In this document: positions 6,206 through 14,082 of the stretch, in pieces
Numbering within the stretch: position 1 is the stretch's first letter
Layout of the letters: each line of letters opens with the position of its first letter
Assembly (NCBI GenBank): GCA_019118245.1
Contig: DWZJ01000108.1
Location: 1-46,112 of the forward strand
DNA: 46,112 nucleotides
Source: Candidatus Oscillibacter excrementigallinarum
GTDB taxonomy: Bacteria > Bacillota > Clostridia > Oscillospirales > Oscillospiraceae
Reading direction: 5' to 3'
The notes under the pieces: model-generated
Seen by the model: only the letters and a program-made list of their open reading frames with translations
The model's database searches: none
Told to the model about the DNA's origin: nothing
Made by a program: the position numbers and the translations under genes

Positions 6206-7372
6206 TTATTCGGACAAAAGCCAGCTGAGTTGTACGCTGTCCCAGGAATATCGCTCCTCCAATTCTTCCTGAGCGAAATGGCACAGTTCAAATTTGGGAG
6301 ACAGCCCGCGGTCTGCCGTGGCGTCAAACCAGAGCCAATGGCCATCCAGATCTGCGATATTCCACATGTGGTGCTCACTTCCATAGAGCCCTGTGGCGGT
6401 ATAGCAGGGGATGTCTGCCTGCTCAAAAAGCAGCTTCAGGGCGAGAGAATACCCGCCGCAGATGGCTACCCCATCCCGGAGAGCGCCGACAGCAGTCTGG
6501 GAGTCGTATGGCATGTTGGACCGGTCGGAATAGTACCGCCGGTCATATTGAACGTATTCCGTCAGATACCGGTACAAAGTTTCTGCCTGCTCCCGCTTTG
6601 TCATGGTGTCATCGATTCGTTTTTCAGCGGCCTCGGCGGCCAGAGTTTCCGCCTGCTCCAGCAGGGTGAGACACTCCTCCATGGTCATCCCCATAGCTGG
6701 GGAATACGTGAGCTGTGTCCCGTCCTGACTAAGGGAGCAAAGGATATACCCGCCGCCTACCTGCTGCAATGCATAGCTGATCTGATCCGGGTCCATAGCG
6801 GGGTCGGTCATTCGGATGTTCAATGGCTCCGAGCCCAGATGGGCCTCCGCTGTTTCTATCAGCTCCGGGATCGTGTCCACTGTGATCCCCTGCCAGTCTG
6901 CGGGGTAGTTCCCAGTCTTATGGGGCATATAGGAGATCTGGCAGGTCAGCGTCCCGTTTTCCAGTTCAGCAGTGATATCATAGGCATATTTCAGTTCTGG
7001 ATGCTGGCCAATCAGTTCATAATAGAGATTCCTAAGGTCAATTTCCGGCCTCTGATCCCAGACCATCTGGGATACCTCCATGGGCAATGGCTGGCGCACC
7101 TCTGAAATTGCAGCGTAAAGCTCTTCCTGTAATTCCTTTGAGGTGGAGATGGAGAGGGGACTGGGGGCCTCTGGCTGAGGAGATGGTTCTGGCGTTTCCG
7201 GAAGGTCCGAGTCATCCCCTGCATCAGGAGCAACCTGACTGCCGCCCGCTGAATTCTCCACCGGCGGCGTGCGATCAGGTACGCTGCTGTCCGTACCACA
7301 GCCACTCAGAAGGGACAAAAAGATTGCGGTAAGCACCAGCAGAGTCAGCGTGATTTTCAGATGTTTGTACAT
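6206..7372 (-). CDS. Transglutaminase-like domain lipoprotein
   Basis: Start ATG at 7372 with AAGAGG 5 bases upstream. The 388-residue protein has a lipoprotein signal (lipobox LSGC, Cys25), a Pro/Ser/Glu linker to about residue 75, a middle region, and a C-terminal transglutaminase-like core. The core contains GVAICGGYS (Cys305), HHMWN (His335) and WFDATAD (Asp350), a complete Cys-His-Asp triad. Such surface proteins act as cysteine proteases, amidases or cross-linkers on cell-wall or peptide substrates. It follows the GNAT gene at the end of a leftward cargo cluster. The substrate cannot be told. Confidence 0.9.
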   Translation of the reverse strand: MYKHLKITLTLLVLTAIFLSLLSGCGTDSSVPDRTPPVENSAGGSQVAPDAGDDSDLPETPEPSPQPEAPSPLSISTSKELQEELYAAISEVRQPLPMEVSQMVWDQRPEIDLRNLYYELIGQHPELKYAYDITAELENGTLTCQISYMPHKTGNYPADWQGITVDTIPELIETAEAHLGSEPLNIRMTDPAMDPDQISYALQQVGGGYILCSLSQDGTQLTYSPAMGMTMEECLTLLEQAETLAAEAAEKRIDDTMTKREQAETLYRYLTEYVQYDRRYYSDRSNMPYDSQTAVGALRDGVAICGGYSLALKLLFEQADIPCYTATGLYGSEHHMWNIADLDGHWLWFDATADRGLSPKFELCHFAQEELEERYSWDSVQLSWLLSE

Positions 7373-7385
7373 ACACACCTCTTAT

Positions 7386-8060
7386 TCATGCAGTTTGCAT
7401 ATCTGAATTTTTGTATTCCTTTTCATATAAGTAGACAGACATTTCCGATTTTTCCGCGTTGCACTCCACAAGCATCTGGCGTGTTTCCACACGGGAAAAC
7501 CCGTGTCGGTCATAAAACGCGGTATTGCAGGTAGAGTCCGTATAGAGATAAATGCGCCGGACGCCGCAGCCGTTCAGGTATGCCTCCGCCTGCCGCAGCA
7601 GCTCCCGTCCGATCCCTGTGCCGCGGCAGTTCTGATCCACAGCAAACAGCGTCAAAACCCCGTCATACCGATGTGTGCGTCCCTCTGTCAGACTGTGGTA
7701 GATGCGGTGCATTTGATGAAAACTTTCCGTGCTGCACCTGTATCTGCGGGATGCCGCAGTCATACGCAGCTGATGCCAGAGGGTTGTCCACAGGGAAGGC
7801 AGGTGGGAAAGAAGGCGGTATCGGCTTTTGGCATTGCACATGATGATGCCCACCGGCTTTCCGCCCCGTTCCGCTGTGCAGGCAAATGTCTGCTCTGCCA
7901 GACAGCTTTGCAGATAGGCGTGCTTCAGCTGCGCCAGTACCCTGGGTTCAGGCACATACTGATCCAGATGGAAGCTGTCCGAGATCAGGGACTCGATCAC
8001 CGGATGATCCTGTTTTGTCAATGTGCGATAGGTGATTTCATTCATAGATTCCATTTTCAT
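7386..8060 (-). CDS. GNAT-family N-acetyltransferase
   Basis: 224 residues (219 if translation starts at the ATG at 8045). The C-terminal half has the acetyl-CoA motif NCRGTGIG (about 144-151) preceded by strand GVLTLFAVD and followed by YDRHGF, typical of GNAT motif A and B. The start ATG at 8060 abuts the TGA of the upstream kinase-like gene, indicating an operon. GNAT enzymes acetylate amines on small molecules or proteins. As cargo beside a drug-efflux gene it might modify a toxic compound, but nothing in the sequence fixes a substrate. Confidence 0.88.
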   Translation of the reverse strand: MKMESMNEITYRTLTKQDHPVIESLISDSFHLDQYVPEPRVLAQLKHAYLQSCLAEQTFACTAERGGKPVGIIMCNAKSRYRLLSHLPSLWTTLWHQLRMTAASRRYRCSTESFHQMHRIYHSLTEGRTHRYDGVLTLFAVDQNCRGTGIGRELLRQAEAYLNGCGVRRIYLYTDSTCNTAFYDRHGFSRVETRQMLVECNAEKSEMSVYLYEKEYKNSDMQTA

Positions 8061-8651
8061 TCATGTTGTGCGGTAAACCGCTTCTAAAATTTTAACGGTA
8101 TGTTCGATTCCCAGCGCACCGCTGTCCAGGCAGAGGTGATAATTTTCCGCCTGCCCCATGATCTGGTCCGTATAGTCCTTCAGATAGACAGCCCGTGCCC
8201 TGTCTGTGTCATGCAGTACCTTTTCCGCCTGTTCCGCAGGTACACCGTACTGCGCAACGATCCGTTTCAGGCGTGTCTGCCTGTCAGCGTAGAGATAAAC
8301 ATGAAGCGCATCGGTTCTGTCTGACAGGATCCGATTTGCGCCCCGTCCCACCAGAATGCAGGGGCCCTGCTCTGCCAGATCCCGAATGGTGGTGGCCAGA
8401 GCCAGAAACGTCTGATCGCCCAGAGAGCGGCAAAAGGAATAGCTGTTTGACTGGAACAAATAGGAGAACTTGCGGCCCTCCTGCCGCTCCGCCTGCTCCA
8501 GAAAGGATTCGTCAAATCCGCTGCGTCTGGCGGCCTCCGCACAGAGGGCTTTATCATAAAAGGGGATGCCAAGACGCTGGGCAAGCTGTGTTCCGATCTC
8601 CCGCCCGCCGCTGCCATACTGCCGGCTGATGGTGATGACAGAGTATTTCAT
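8061..8651 (-). CDS. Cytidylate kinase-like family protein
   Basis: 196 residues starting MKYSVITISRQYGSGGREIG, the P-loop signature of the cytidylate-kinase-like family (PF13189 type). The LID/Arg region follows at ADRQTRLKRI, as does the catalytic-type DRARAVYLKDYT segment. It is not the housekeeping Cmk, which has a different N-terminus and is longer. These paralogues are common beside MATE or transporter genes in gut Clostridia and their substrate is unknown. It starts a few bases after the MATE stop, in the same operon. Confidence 0.88.
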   Translation of the reverse strand: MKYSVITISRQYGSGGREIGTQLAQRLGIPFYDKALCAEAARRSGFDESFLEQAERQEGRKFSYLFQSNSYSFCRSLGDQTFLALATTIRDLAEQGPCILVGRGANRILSDRTDALHVYLYADRQTRLKRIVAQYGVPAEQAEKVLHDTDRARAVYLKDYTDQIMGQAENYHLCLDSGALGIEHTVKILEAVYRTT

Positions 8652-8657
8652 GTTGCA

Positions 8658-10038
8658 TCAGCCTCCCTCCGGCAGGCGGTTCATATTGGCCGAGGCAATG
8701 CGCTTCATGGAGCGGATGGAGCAAAGGCACACCAGAATGGTCAGAAGATCCGCCGCAGGCTGGGTCAGGTAGATCCCTGTGACACCAAGCAGCTTGGGCA
8801 GGACCAGAATGAAGGGCACATAGAACAATCCCTGCCGGATCATGGACAGAAACAGCCCGTAGCCGGAAGCGCCGATGGTCTGGTAGGTGATGGTCATCAT
8901 ATAGCACAGCCCGAAGGCCGGATAAAGTGCCACCTGAGAGATCAGCAGCCACCGTCCATAGTCCACAATGACAGGATTCTGGTTAAACAGCAGGATCAGG
9001 GGACGGGACAGCAGGATATAGGCGGCAGCTACCAGCACCGTCAGGACCAGCCGAACCCTTGAGCGCAAAGCGCACCGACTGATGGAAGCGGTCTTCCTGC
9101 TTGGCGCCGAAGGCGTAGGAGGCCACCGGCTGATAGCCCTGCATAAAGCCCATGACCACATAGCAGCCGATGAGGATGAGCCGCTGGACCACGCCGTAGG
9201 CCGCAATGATGTTGTCTGCATCCGGCAGGGGCGCGGCGGCGATATTGGTGAGAGAGGATGCCACCGAAAGGCAGATCTGGATGACAGCCGTGGGGATGCC
9301 GATGACAGTGACGGTTTTGATGAGCTTCCAACTGGGGTGGAAGGAGCGCAGGCGCAGCTTGATGACAGAGCGCCCACTGAGATAGAACCAGGCGAGAATG
9401 AAGAAGGTGACAAACTGGGACACTGTTGTAGCAAGGGAGGCTCCCTCCACGCCCATGCCCAGCCCCCAGTCAAACATGAATACGGGGTCCAGCACCACAT
9501 TGAGCAGTGCGCCGGTGATGACGGCAATGGAGGAGATCTTTACGGAAGACTCTGCCCTCGCCGCACAGTTCATGCTCTGGGCGGGCAGATTGGCCAGGGC
9601 CGCCACAAACATCCAGAAGGCATAGTCTTTGGCCAGAGGGAGAGATGCCTCAGAGGCGCCGAAAGCCCGCATCAGCGGTTCGATAAACACGATGCCGCCC
9701 ACACACAGGATCGCGCCGATGACAATGGACAGGCCGATGATGGTGGTAACGGTACGGCTGGCTCCGTCCTCATCTTTGGCCCCAAGCTGCCGCCCTGCCA
9801 GCACGGCGGCTCCGGCGGCAAAGATGTTCTCAATGGATACCATGATGAGCAGAAGGGGAACGGTGACCCCCACTGCCGTCAGGGCGATGTCATCTTTCAG
9901 CATTCCGATGTAGGCGGTATCCACAATGTTGTAAACTGCTTTGGCCAGCAGGGCCAGGGTGGCGGGAAGGGCCAGCTTGATGATGGCCTTTGAGGGTTTG
10001 GCTTCTCCCAGAATAGAAGCGTTCTGTTTGGCGGCCAT
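8658..10038 (-). pseudogene. MATE-family efflux transporter, frameshifted
   Basis: Two reading frames together make one full-length MATE pump of about 460 residues. The N-terminal frame runs from the ATG at 10038 (MAAKQNASILGEAKPSKAI) through about ten membrane helices to about 9060, reading QSVRFALKG. The C-terminal frame then continues with VRLVLTVLVAAAYILLSRP to the stop at 8658. One extra base (or two missing) near 9045-9070 explains the break. MATE proteins export cationic drugs with Na+ or H+. The TetR gene immediately upstream is the likely regulator. Either the gene is inactivated in this strain or the shift is a sequencing error; no slippery run was seen that would suggest programmed frameshifting. 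Confidence 0.85.
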
Positions 10039-10039
10039 A

Positions 10040-10660
10040 TCACTCACCCCTCTCTGTCACGCCGTACAGCAGCACGGTCAGCAGCTTGCGGCACTGGGCG
10101 TCCCGGTGGACAAACCGCTCCTCGGCGGGGATCGCGGGCGATTGATTTTGGGCGTTGATGAAATCCTGAAATTGCCGGAACAGGTCCACCACTTCTTCTG
10201 TGGTGATGTCGGAGCGCAGGGGCAGCCGGCACAGCAGCCGCTCCAGCGTGGATACAGTCAGGGCGTCAAACGCCTTCCGCCTTGCCAGCACCTCTTCTGC
10301 CAAAGGAGCGGGGGGCGAGATGACTGCCTCGCAGAAGATGGACTGATAGATGGGATTCTCCTGAAAAAAGGCCATGCGGGCGCTGAAATACCGCCCCAGC
10401 TGATCCTCCGCCGAGCCGGCGTCCTCCTCCGGCAGGGCGGCGTTGAGATGTGCGGTCAGCCGCTGGAAGCATTCCTCCACACAGGCCAGATACAATTCGT
10501 CCTTGTTCTCGAAATAGTGGTAGACAATCCCTTTGGAAATTCCTTGGGCGGCACAGATGGTGTTCACTGAGCTGCCGCCGTAGCCTTTTTCCGCAAATTC
10601 CGCCAGCGCACTGTCCATGATTCTGCGCTGGGTCTGTTGATTCTTTTCTTCACGTTTCAT
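10040..10660 (-). CDS. TetR/AcrR-family transcriptional regulator
   Basis: Start ATG at 10660 with GGAGG 7 bases upstream. The product is 206 residues. The N-terminal TetR helix-turn-helix includes RRIMDSALAEFAEKGY and GISKGIVYHYFENKDELY. The C-terminal ligand domain is all-helical. It overlaps the start of the MATE gene and is preceded by a promoter carrying two operator-like sites, so it should repress itself and the efflux operon until an inducer binds. The inducer is unknown. Confidence 0.95.
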   Translation of the reverse strand: MKREEKNQQTQRRIMDSALAEFAEKGYGGSSVNTICAAQGISKGIVYHYFENKDELYLACVEECFQRLTAHLNAALPEEDAGSAEDQLGRYFSARMAFFQENPIYQSIFCEAVISPPAPLAEEVLARRKAFDALTVSTLERLLCRLPLRSDITTEEVVDLFRQFQDFINAQNQSPAIPAEERFVHRDAQCRKLLTVLLYGVTERGE

Positions 10661-10681
10661 CGATCTGCCTCCGAAAAATAA

Positions 10682-10734
10682 TTGACCACAAGGTCTATTT
10701 TCTGCATCATAGCACAAATAGACCTTATGGTCAA
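10682..10734 (-). promoter_or_regulatory. TetR operon promoter with paired operators
   Basis: Minus-strand -35 TTGACC (10734-10729), 17-base spacer, -10 TATGAT (10711-10706). Two 19-bp sites in inverted orientation, TTGACCACAAGGTCTATTT at 10682-10700 and its near-perfect reverse complement at 10716-10734, flank the -10. Each half is itself palindromic (GACC-N3/4-GGTC). One covers the -35 and the other the start region, as expected for tight TetR-type repression. Confidence 0.85.
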
Positions 10735-11027
10735 TATTTATGGTGTGAACTTTTGGTGTGTATATTTGATTTGCAGATTTGACCTGTTTGGCGTATGTTC
10801 AAACTTAGGGGAACGAGATGTGCACAATTCTTTGTTTCAGCGACGCATTTCTTGCGTGGCCTCAGTGTCTCTGAAGAGCGGAGTCTCTGGCGCTTGACCA
10901 CAGAACCAGCCACAGACGGCGGTGGAATGTACGGAACCAGTACGGCTAAAGAGTGACGGAAAGCATATTGAATCAAGAGGAAAGTGCTAAAAACAATCAA
11001 AAAAGATTAGAAAAACTATCAAGCCGG
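10735..11027. other. Terminal segment of the integrated element
   Basis: No supported gene. The stretch is AT-richer than the chromosome to its right and contains short repeats (GTACGG twice near 10930-10955). The last 70 bases before the tRNA scar are A-rich. It looks like the non-coding end of the mobile element, where integrase arm sites are usually found, but no specific site was recognised. Confidence 0.4.
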
Positions 11028-11074
11028 CGTTGGTAAGGATGAGGTCGGCGGTTCGAATCCGCCCAGCAGCTCCA
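11028..11074 (+). tRNA. 3' half of tRNA-Thr(GGU): attachment-site scar
   Basis: From the anticodon loop TTGGTAA onward every 3' part of a tRNA-Thr(GGU) is present: 3' anticodon stem GGATG, variable AGGTC, T-arm GGCGG/TTCGAAT/CCGCC, acceptor strand CAGCAGC, discriminator T and encoded CCA. The 5' half is missing: the base stretch before the loop (CCGGCG) cannot pair with GGATG, and no GCTGCTG acceptor start exists upstream. It is a tRNA fragment, not a working gene. Such 3' halves mark the far end of an element that integrated into a tRNA gene, so the intact gene should lie beyond the left edge of the window. Confidence 0.85.
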
Positions 11075-11115
11075 AGAAAAACCGCTTAAATCTTCGGATT
11101 TAGGCGGTTTTTCTT
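11075..11115 (+). terminator. tRNA-type intrinsic terminator
   Basis: Stem of about 12 bp closed by a TTCG tetraloop (11093-11096) and followed by a TTTTTCTT run. It directly follows the encoded CCA of the tRNA fragment, as the native terminator of the chromosomal tRNA gene would. This orients the junction: chromosome to the right, element to the left. Confidence 0.9.
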
Positions 11116-11774
11116 ATGCGTAGTCCGATGGCTTTATCTGGATCGTGCTGAGATGGGAAACGAGCGCCTTGACAGTGCGGGAATACTTTCAAACCTTTGA
11201 GGCGAACTCTTTTCAGATCCCATCTTTTTGATTTTAATCGATTGTCGGCCCCGCTGACGGGAATGCGCACAGCAAGTTGGCCAACGGCAGAGATGTCCGA
11301 GACGTTAACTGGGGAATAAGACCCGCCCAGAGGTCGAGCCCATCGGCACAAGCATGTTTTTCCCGATATGCGGAAAACGAGCAAAGCATGACCGCCGGAC
11401 AGGAGCGTTCAAAGCGGGGGCTCTGTTGCCGGGTGTCATCCAAACCACAGAAAAGGCCCCTTCATATTTACAGATATGCGGATGCGATTGCGGGGGAGGG
11501 AACACCCAGCCGGATACCTTTGCTGGCAGGTCGGCAAATTGCCCCGCATCATGACCGGGAGAACCTGATGCTGCGATTTGTGGATATCTTGGAGGAATGC
11601 CATCGCAGCCTGGGCAGGGACATTGTCCCGCCAGATGCCCTGGAGGATATTGATGGATCTCCCGTCGACTGCTTTGCATTGCGCGCCGCAGCAAAGAATG
11701 GGAGGCGGCCCTCAATGAACAGAGCCGGGCGCTCTCAGAGCTCCGCTTTTGAAAAACAGAGTCTAGGTCTCTTG
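11116..11774. other. Degenerate or non-coding stretch beside the attachment site
   Basis: Several frames are open for 60-100 codons but none has a ribosome site, a recognisable domain or the chromosome's GC3 bias throughout. A plus-strand piece near 11566-11640 (MLRFVDILEECHRSLGRDIV) and another in a different frame at about 11694-11753 (SKEWEAALNEQSRALSELRF then stop) look protein-like and may be remnants of a decayed gene with frameshifts. I could not name the ancestor. The region next to an integration hotspot often collects such debris. Confidence 0.4.
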
Positions 11775-11802
11775 CATCGGCCGCCCGACAGGGCGGCCGA
11801 TG
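11775..11802 (-). terminator. Strong GC hairpin after the PrpR-type regulator gene
   Basis: Perfect 12-bp stem (CATCGGCCGCCC / GGGCGGCCGATG) with a 4-base loop, 18 bases beyond the stop of the minus-strand regulator. There is no clear U-run on either side, so it may act as a transcript-end stabiliser or a Rho-assisted terminator. Confidence 0.6.
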
Positions 11803-11819
11803 ACATTGGGCGGGGGAGC

Positions 11820-13598
11820 TCAGCCCTGCTTGATCAGGCGCCGCAGGGTGGTGCGGCTGATCTCCAGGCGCTTGGCTGCGGCGGATTGGTTGCCGTTGGT
11901 CTCGGCCAGGACCCGCAGTGCCACATCCCGGCTGATCTGCTCCAGCGTCTGGCTCAGATCCAGGGGCTCGAACATATCGCCCATCCGGGAGGCGTGGGTG
12001 TTTCCGTAGGACTCCCTTTGCAGGATCTCGCGGACACTTTGGGCGGTGATGGTCTGCTCGGCAGCGGCGGCCAGTTCCTCGATCACCCGCTGGAACTGGA
12101 CGTAATTATGGGGCCAGGGGAAGGACTGCAGCAGATGGAGCGCCTCCGGCTCGGCGCCCAGCACCGGATAGGGCCGGGAGGCGTTCAAAAGGCTCAGGGA
12201 GGAGGTGATCTGGGTGGGGATCTGCTCCTTGAGATCCCGCAGCGGCCGCAGGTACAGAACGCGGCAGTGCAGGCGGTCCAGGAATTCGGCGCCCTCCGGG
12301 GACATCTGCTCGCCGGGGCGGCAGGTACAGGAGAGCAGCACCCGGTTACGGCGGCAGACATCCGCCTCCGCCAGCGTGTCCATCAGCTGTAAGCGGCGGG
12401 CCTGCGAAAGCGCGCCGATCCGGGAGAAGTAGAGGGTGTTCCCGGATTCGGAGAGCGGGGAGTTGTGGCTCTCCAAAAGAAACTCCCAGCCCTTGTCGTT
12501 CAGCAGGCAGCAGTTGATGGAGACCAGGGGCGCATCCCGCAGGGGACCCTCCACATAAAGGCGGGCGGCGGCATGACTCATACAGGTCCCGTCCTCCCCC
12601 GCGATGATGATGGGAGCCATACTTTTGGCCAGCTGCGGCGCGTCCTCCGCCGAGGGGACGTACAGTTCCCGGAAGCTGAACAGACTGCTGTACACCTTCT
12701 GCTCCGCCTCCTGGCAGGAGAAGAAGCGGATGCCCGTCTGGCTTTTGCCGAGAACGGACTTGCGGGCGGTCATGTAGACGGCTGTGTACCGTTCCCCTGC
12801 TGTGATGGGCCGGATGCGGAGGGTATATTGGGCCTTGCCGACGCTGCGGGTGATACGACGCTCCTTCCCTGCGGGCAGCTCGTTCAGCTCCTGCCGCAGC
12901 AGGTCCAAAAGCTCCGGGGTCTCCTCCTCACCCTGGAAGAACACCATCTGTCCCTGTTGGTCGAACACGGCCACCTGGGTGCCCTGCCCGCTGAGGAGCG
13001 CGCGGAACAGCGTGTTTTCGTCCTGCAGGTGCTTCCGGCTGCGGCAAAGGGCCAGCGCCCGGTCCAGCGCCTGCCGGATGCTCTCCATCCCGGAGGTGAT
13101 GAAAATGGTATTCAGGCCGATGCTCCTTGCGATGATGTCCGCGGTCATATCACAGAGCACCGTATCGTACTGGTTTTCCTTCAGGTAGCGGAGCGTGGGC
13201 TCCAGCTCCTCAATGGAGTTCACGATAAAGATGTCCGCCTGATAATGCAGCAGGTCACAGAGGGCCTGGGCGCCGATGGCGATGTCGGCATAGGCCACCA
13301 TGGCAAATTTGCTGTGCAGCCCGCCGGAGAGCTTCAGCGCGTATAAAATATCATAGAGGGAGATCTCGATCTCCACCACGGGGACGGACAGCTTCCGCAG
13401 AGCCTTGGCAGTGCCGCCCCGGGAGATCACCGCGTCGTACTGGTTATGGAATTTGCTCTGGGCGATCTCCACGCCCTCCTCCATGTTGCCCACGAATACA
13501 TCCAGATCCACCTGGGGGTATTCCTCCGCCAGGCGCAGCAGGAGCGTTTTCATCCCCTCATAGGGGACGATCCCCAGTAACCGGACTTGATTGTCCAA
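11820..13598 (-). CDS. PrpR-type regulator with degenerate sigma-54 AAA+ domain
   Basis: 592 residues: PrpR_N sensor (about 10-185), PAS-like region (195-285), AAA+-like domain (305-500) and a Fis-type HTH_8 (about 550-590, ending NQSAAAKRLEISRTTLRRLI). PrpR_N domains sense small carboxylate metabolites. The Walker A place reads AGEDGTCMSH, lacking the GK[ST] needed to bind ATP, and no GAFTGA loop is present. It therefore cannot work as a normal sigma-54 activator and probably acts at sigma-70 promoters or as a repressor. It diverges from the permease/dehydratase operon, its likely target. Confidence 0.88.
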   Translation of the reverse strand: MDNQVRLLGIVPYEGMKTLLLRLAEEYPQVDLDVFVGNMEEGVEIAQSKFHNQYDAVISRGGTAKALRKLSVPVVEIEISLYDILYALKLSGGLHSKFAMVAYADIAIGAQALCDLLHYQADIFIVNSIEELEPTLRYLKENQYDTVLCDMTADIIARSIGLNTIFITSGMESIRQALDRALALCRSRKHLQDENTLFRALLSGQGTQVAVFDQQGQMVFFQGEEETPELLDLLRQELNELPAGKERRITRSVGKAQYTLRIRPITAGERYTAVYMTARKSVLGKSQTGIRFFSCQEAEQKVYSSLFSFRELYVPSAEDAPQLAKSMAPIIIAGEDGTCMSHAAARLYVEGPLRDAPLVSINCCLLNDKGWEFLLESHNSPLSESGNTLYFSRIGALSQARRLQLMDTLAEADVCRRNRVLLSCTCRPGEQMSPEGAEFLDRLHCRVLYLRPLRDLKEQIPTQITSSLSLLNASRPYPVLGAEPEALHLLQSFPWPHNYVQFQRVIEELAAAAEQTITAQSVREILQRESYGNTHASRMGDMFEPLDLSQTLEQISRDVALRVLAETNGNQSAAAKRLEISRTTLRRLIKQG

Positions 13599-14082
13599 AA
13601 TAAGACACCTCCTGTAGAGAATCCTGCGGCAATTCTACCATATGGACAAAAATAATACAATATTTTTTATAGCTGGTTAAAAAATGTACAATTCAGTCGA
13701 GAAAATCAAATTGAAACCTCGGGTAATTATCTGATAAGATAAAATAAACAGGGAAGCAGACGCTTGAGAAAGCCTGACTGGCCAAAGAAGGCACAGGCCT
13801 CCGGCGGACAGGCAGGTACAGACATTGGAGCGCTGCCGCGGACAGCGGCAGAACAGCGGGGTGCGGGTATGCGCCCCGCTGTCCCTGTGGGCATTCCGCC
13901 TGCGCGTTTGGGCCCGCGGAATGTGTGTGGAAAGGCCAGGGTCCTGCGGATCGGGGACCTGTGATAGATCATCGCTCCAGAGGGAGGCCGGCATGGCCGG
14001 CGGTCCGTCAGAGGGGTGGCTGCCATGGCCTGGGATGCGGCCCGCCGCACCCCATCAAACAAATTGAGGAGGAAGAAAGACC
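13599..14082 (+). promoter_or_regulatory. Promoter and hairpin-rich leader of the sugar-acid operon
   Basis: A plus-strand promoter fits TTGAAA (13711-13716), 18 bases, TAAGAT (13735-13740), in an AT-rich block. The following 340 bases have no supported gene but hold three consecutive perfect hairpins: CTGCCGC/GCGGCAG (13833-13851), ACAGCGGGG/CCCCGCTGT (13853-13882) and CATTCCGC/GCGGAATG (13892-13923). The transcript would have a long folded leader, suggesting RNA-level control. No riboswitch class was recognised, and no -24/-12 sigma-54 promoter was found. Confidence 0.55.

Noticed and set aside
9045-9070. Programmed frameshift in the MATE gene
   Set aside because: No slippery heptamer with a following pseudoknot was seen; only AAGGGTT-like sequence is present, and MATE genes are not known for this.
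11277-12392. A 371-codon open frame on the plus strand
   Set aside because: Most of it is antisense to the PrpR-type regulator, and it has no ribosome site; only its first third may hold remnants of a decayed gene.
13599-14082. Sigma-54 promoter for the kdgT operon
   Set aside because: No TGGCAC-N5-TTGC-like -24/-12 element was found on the plus strand, and the regulator lacks the ATPase motifs.
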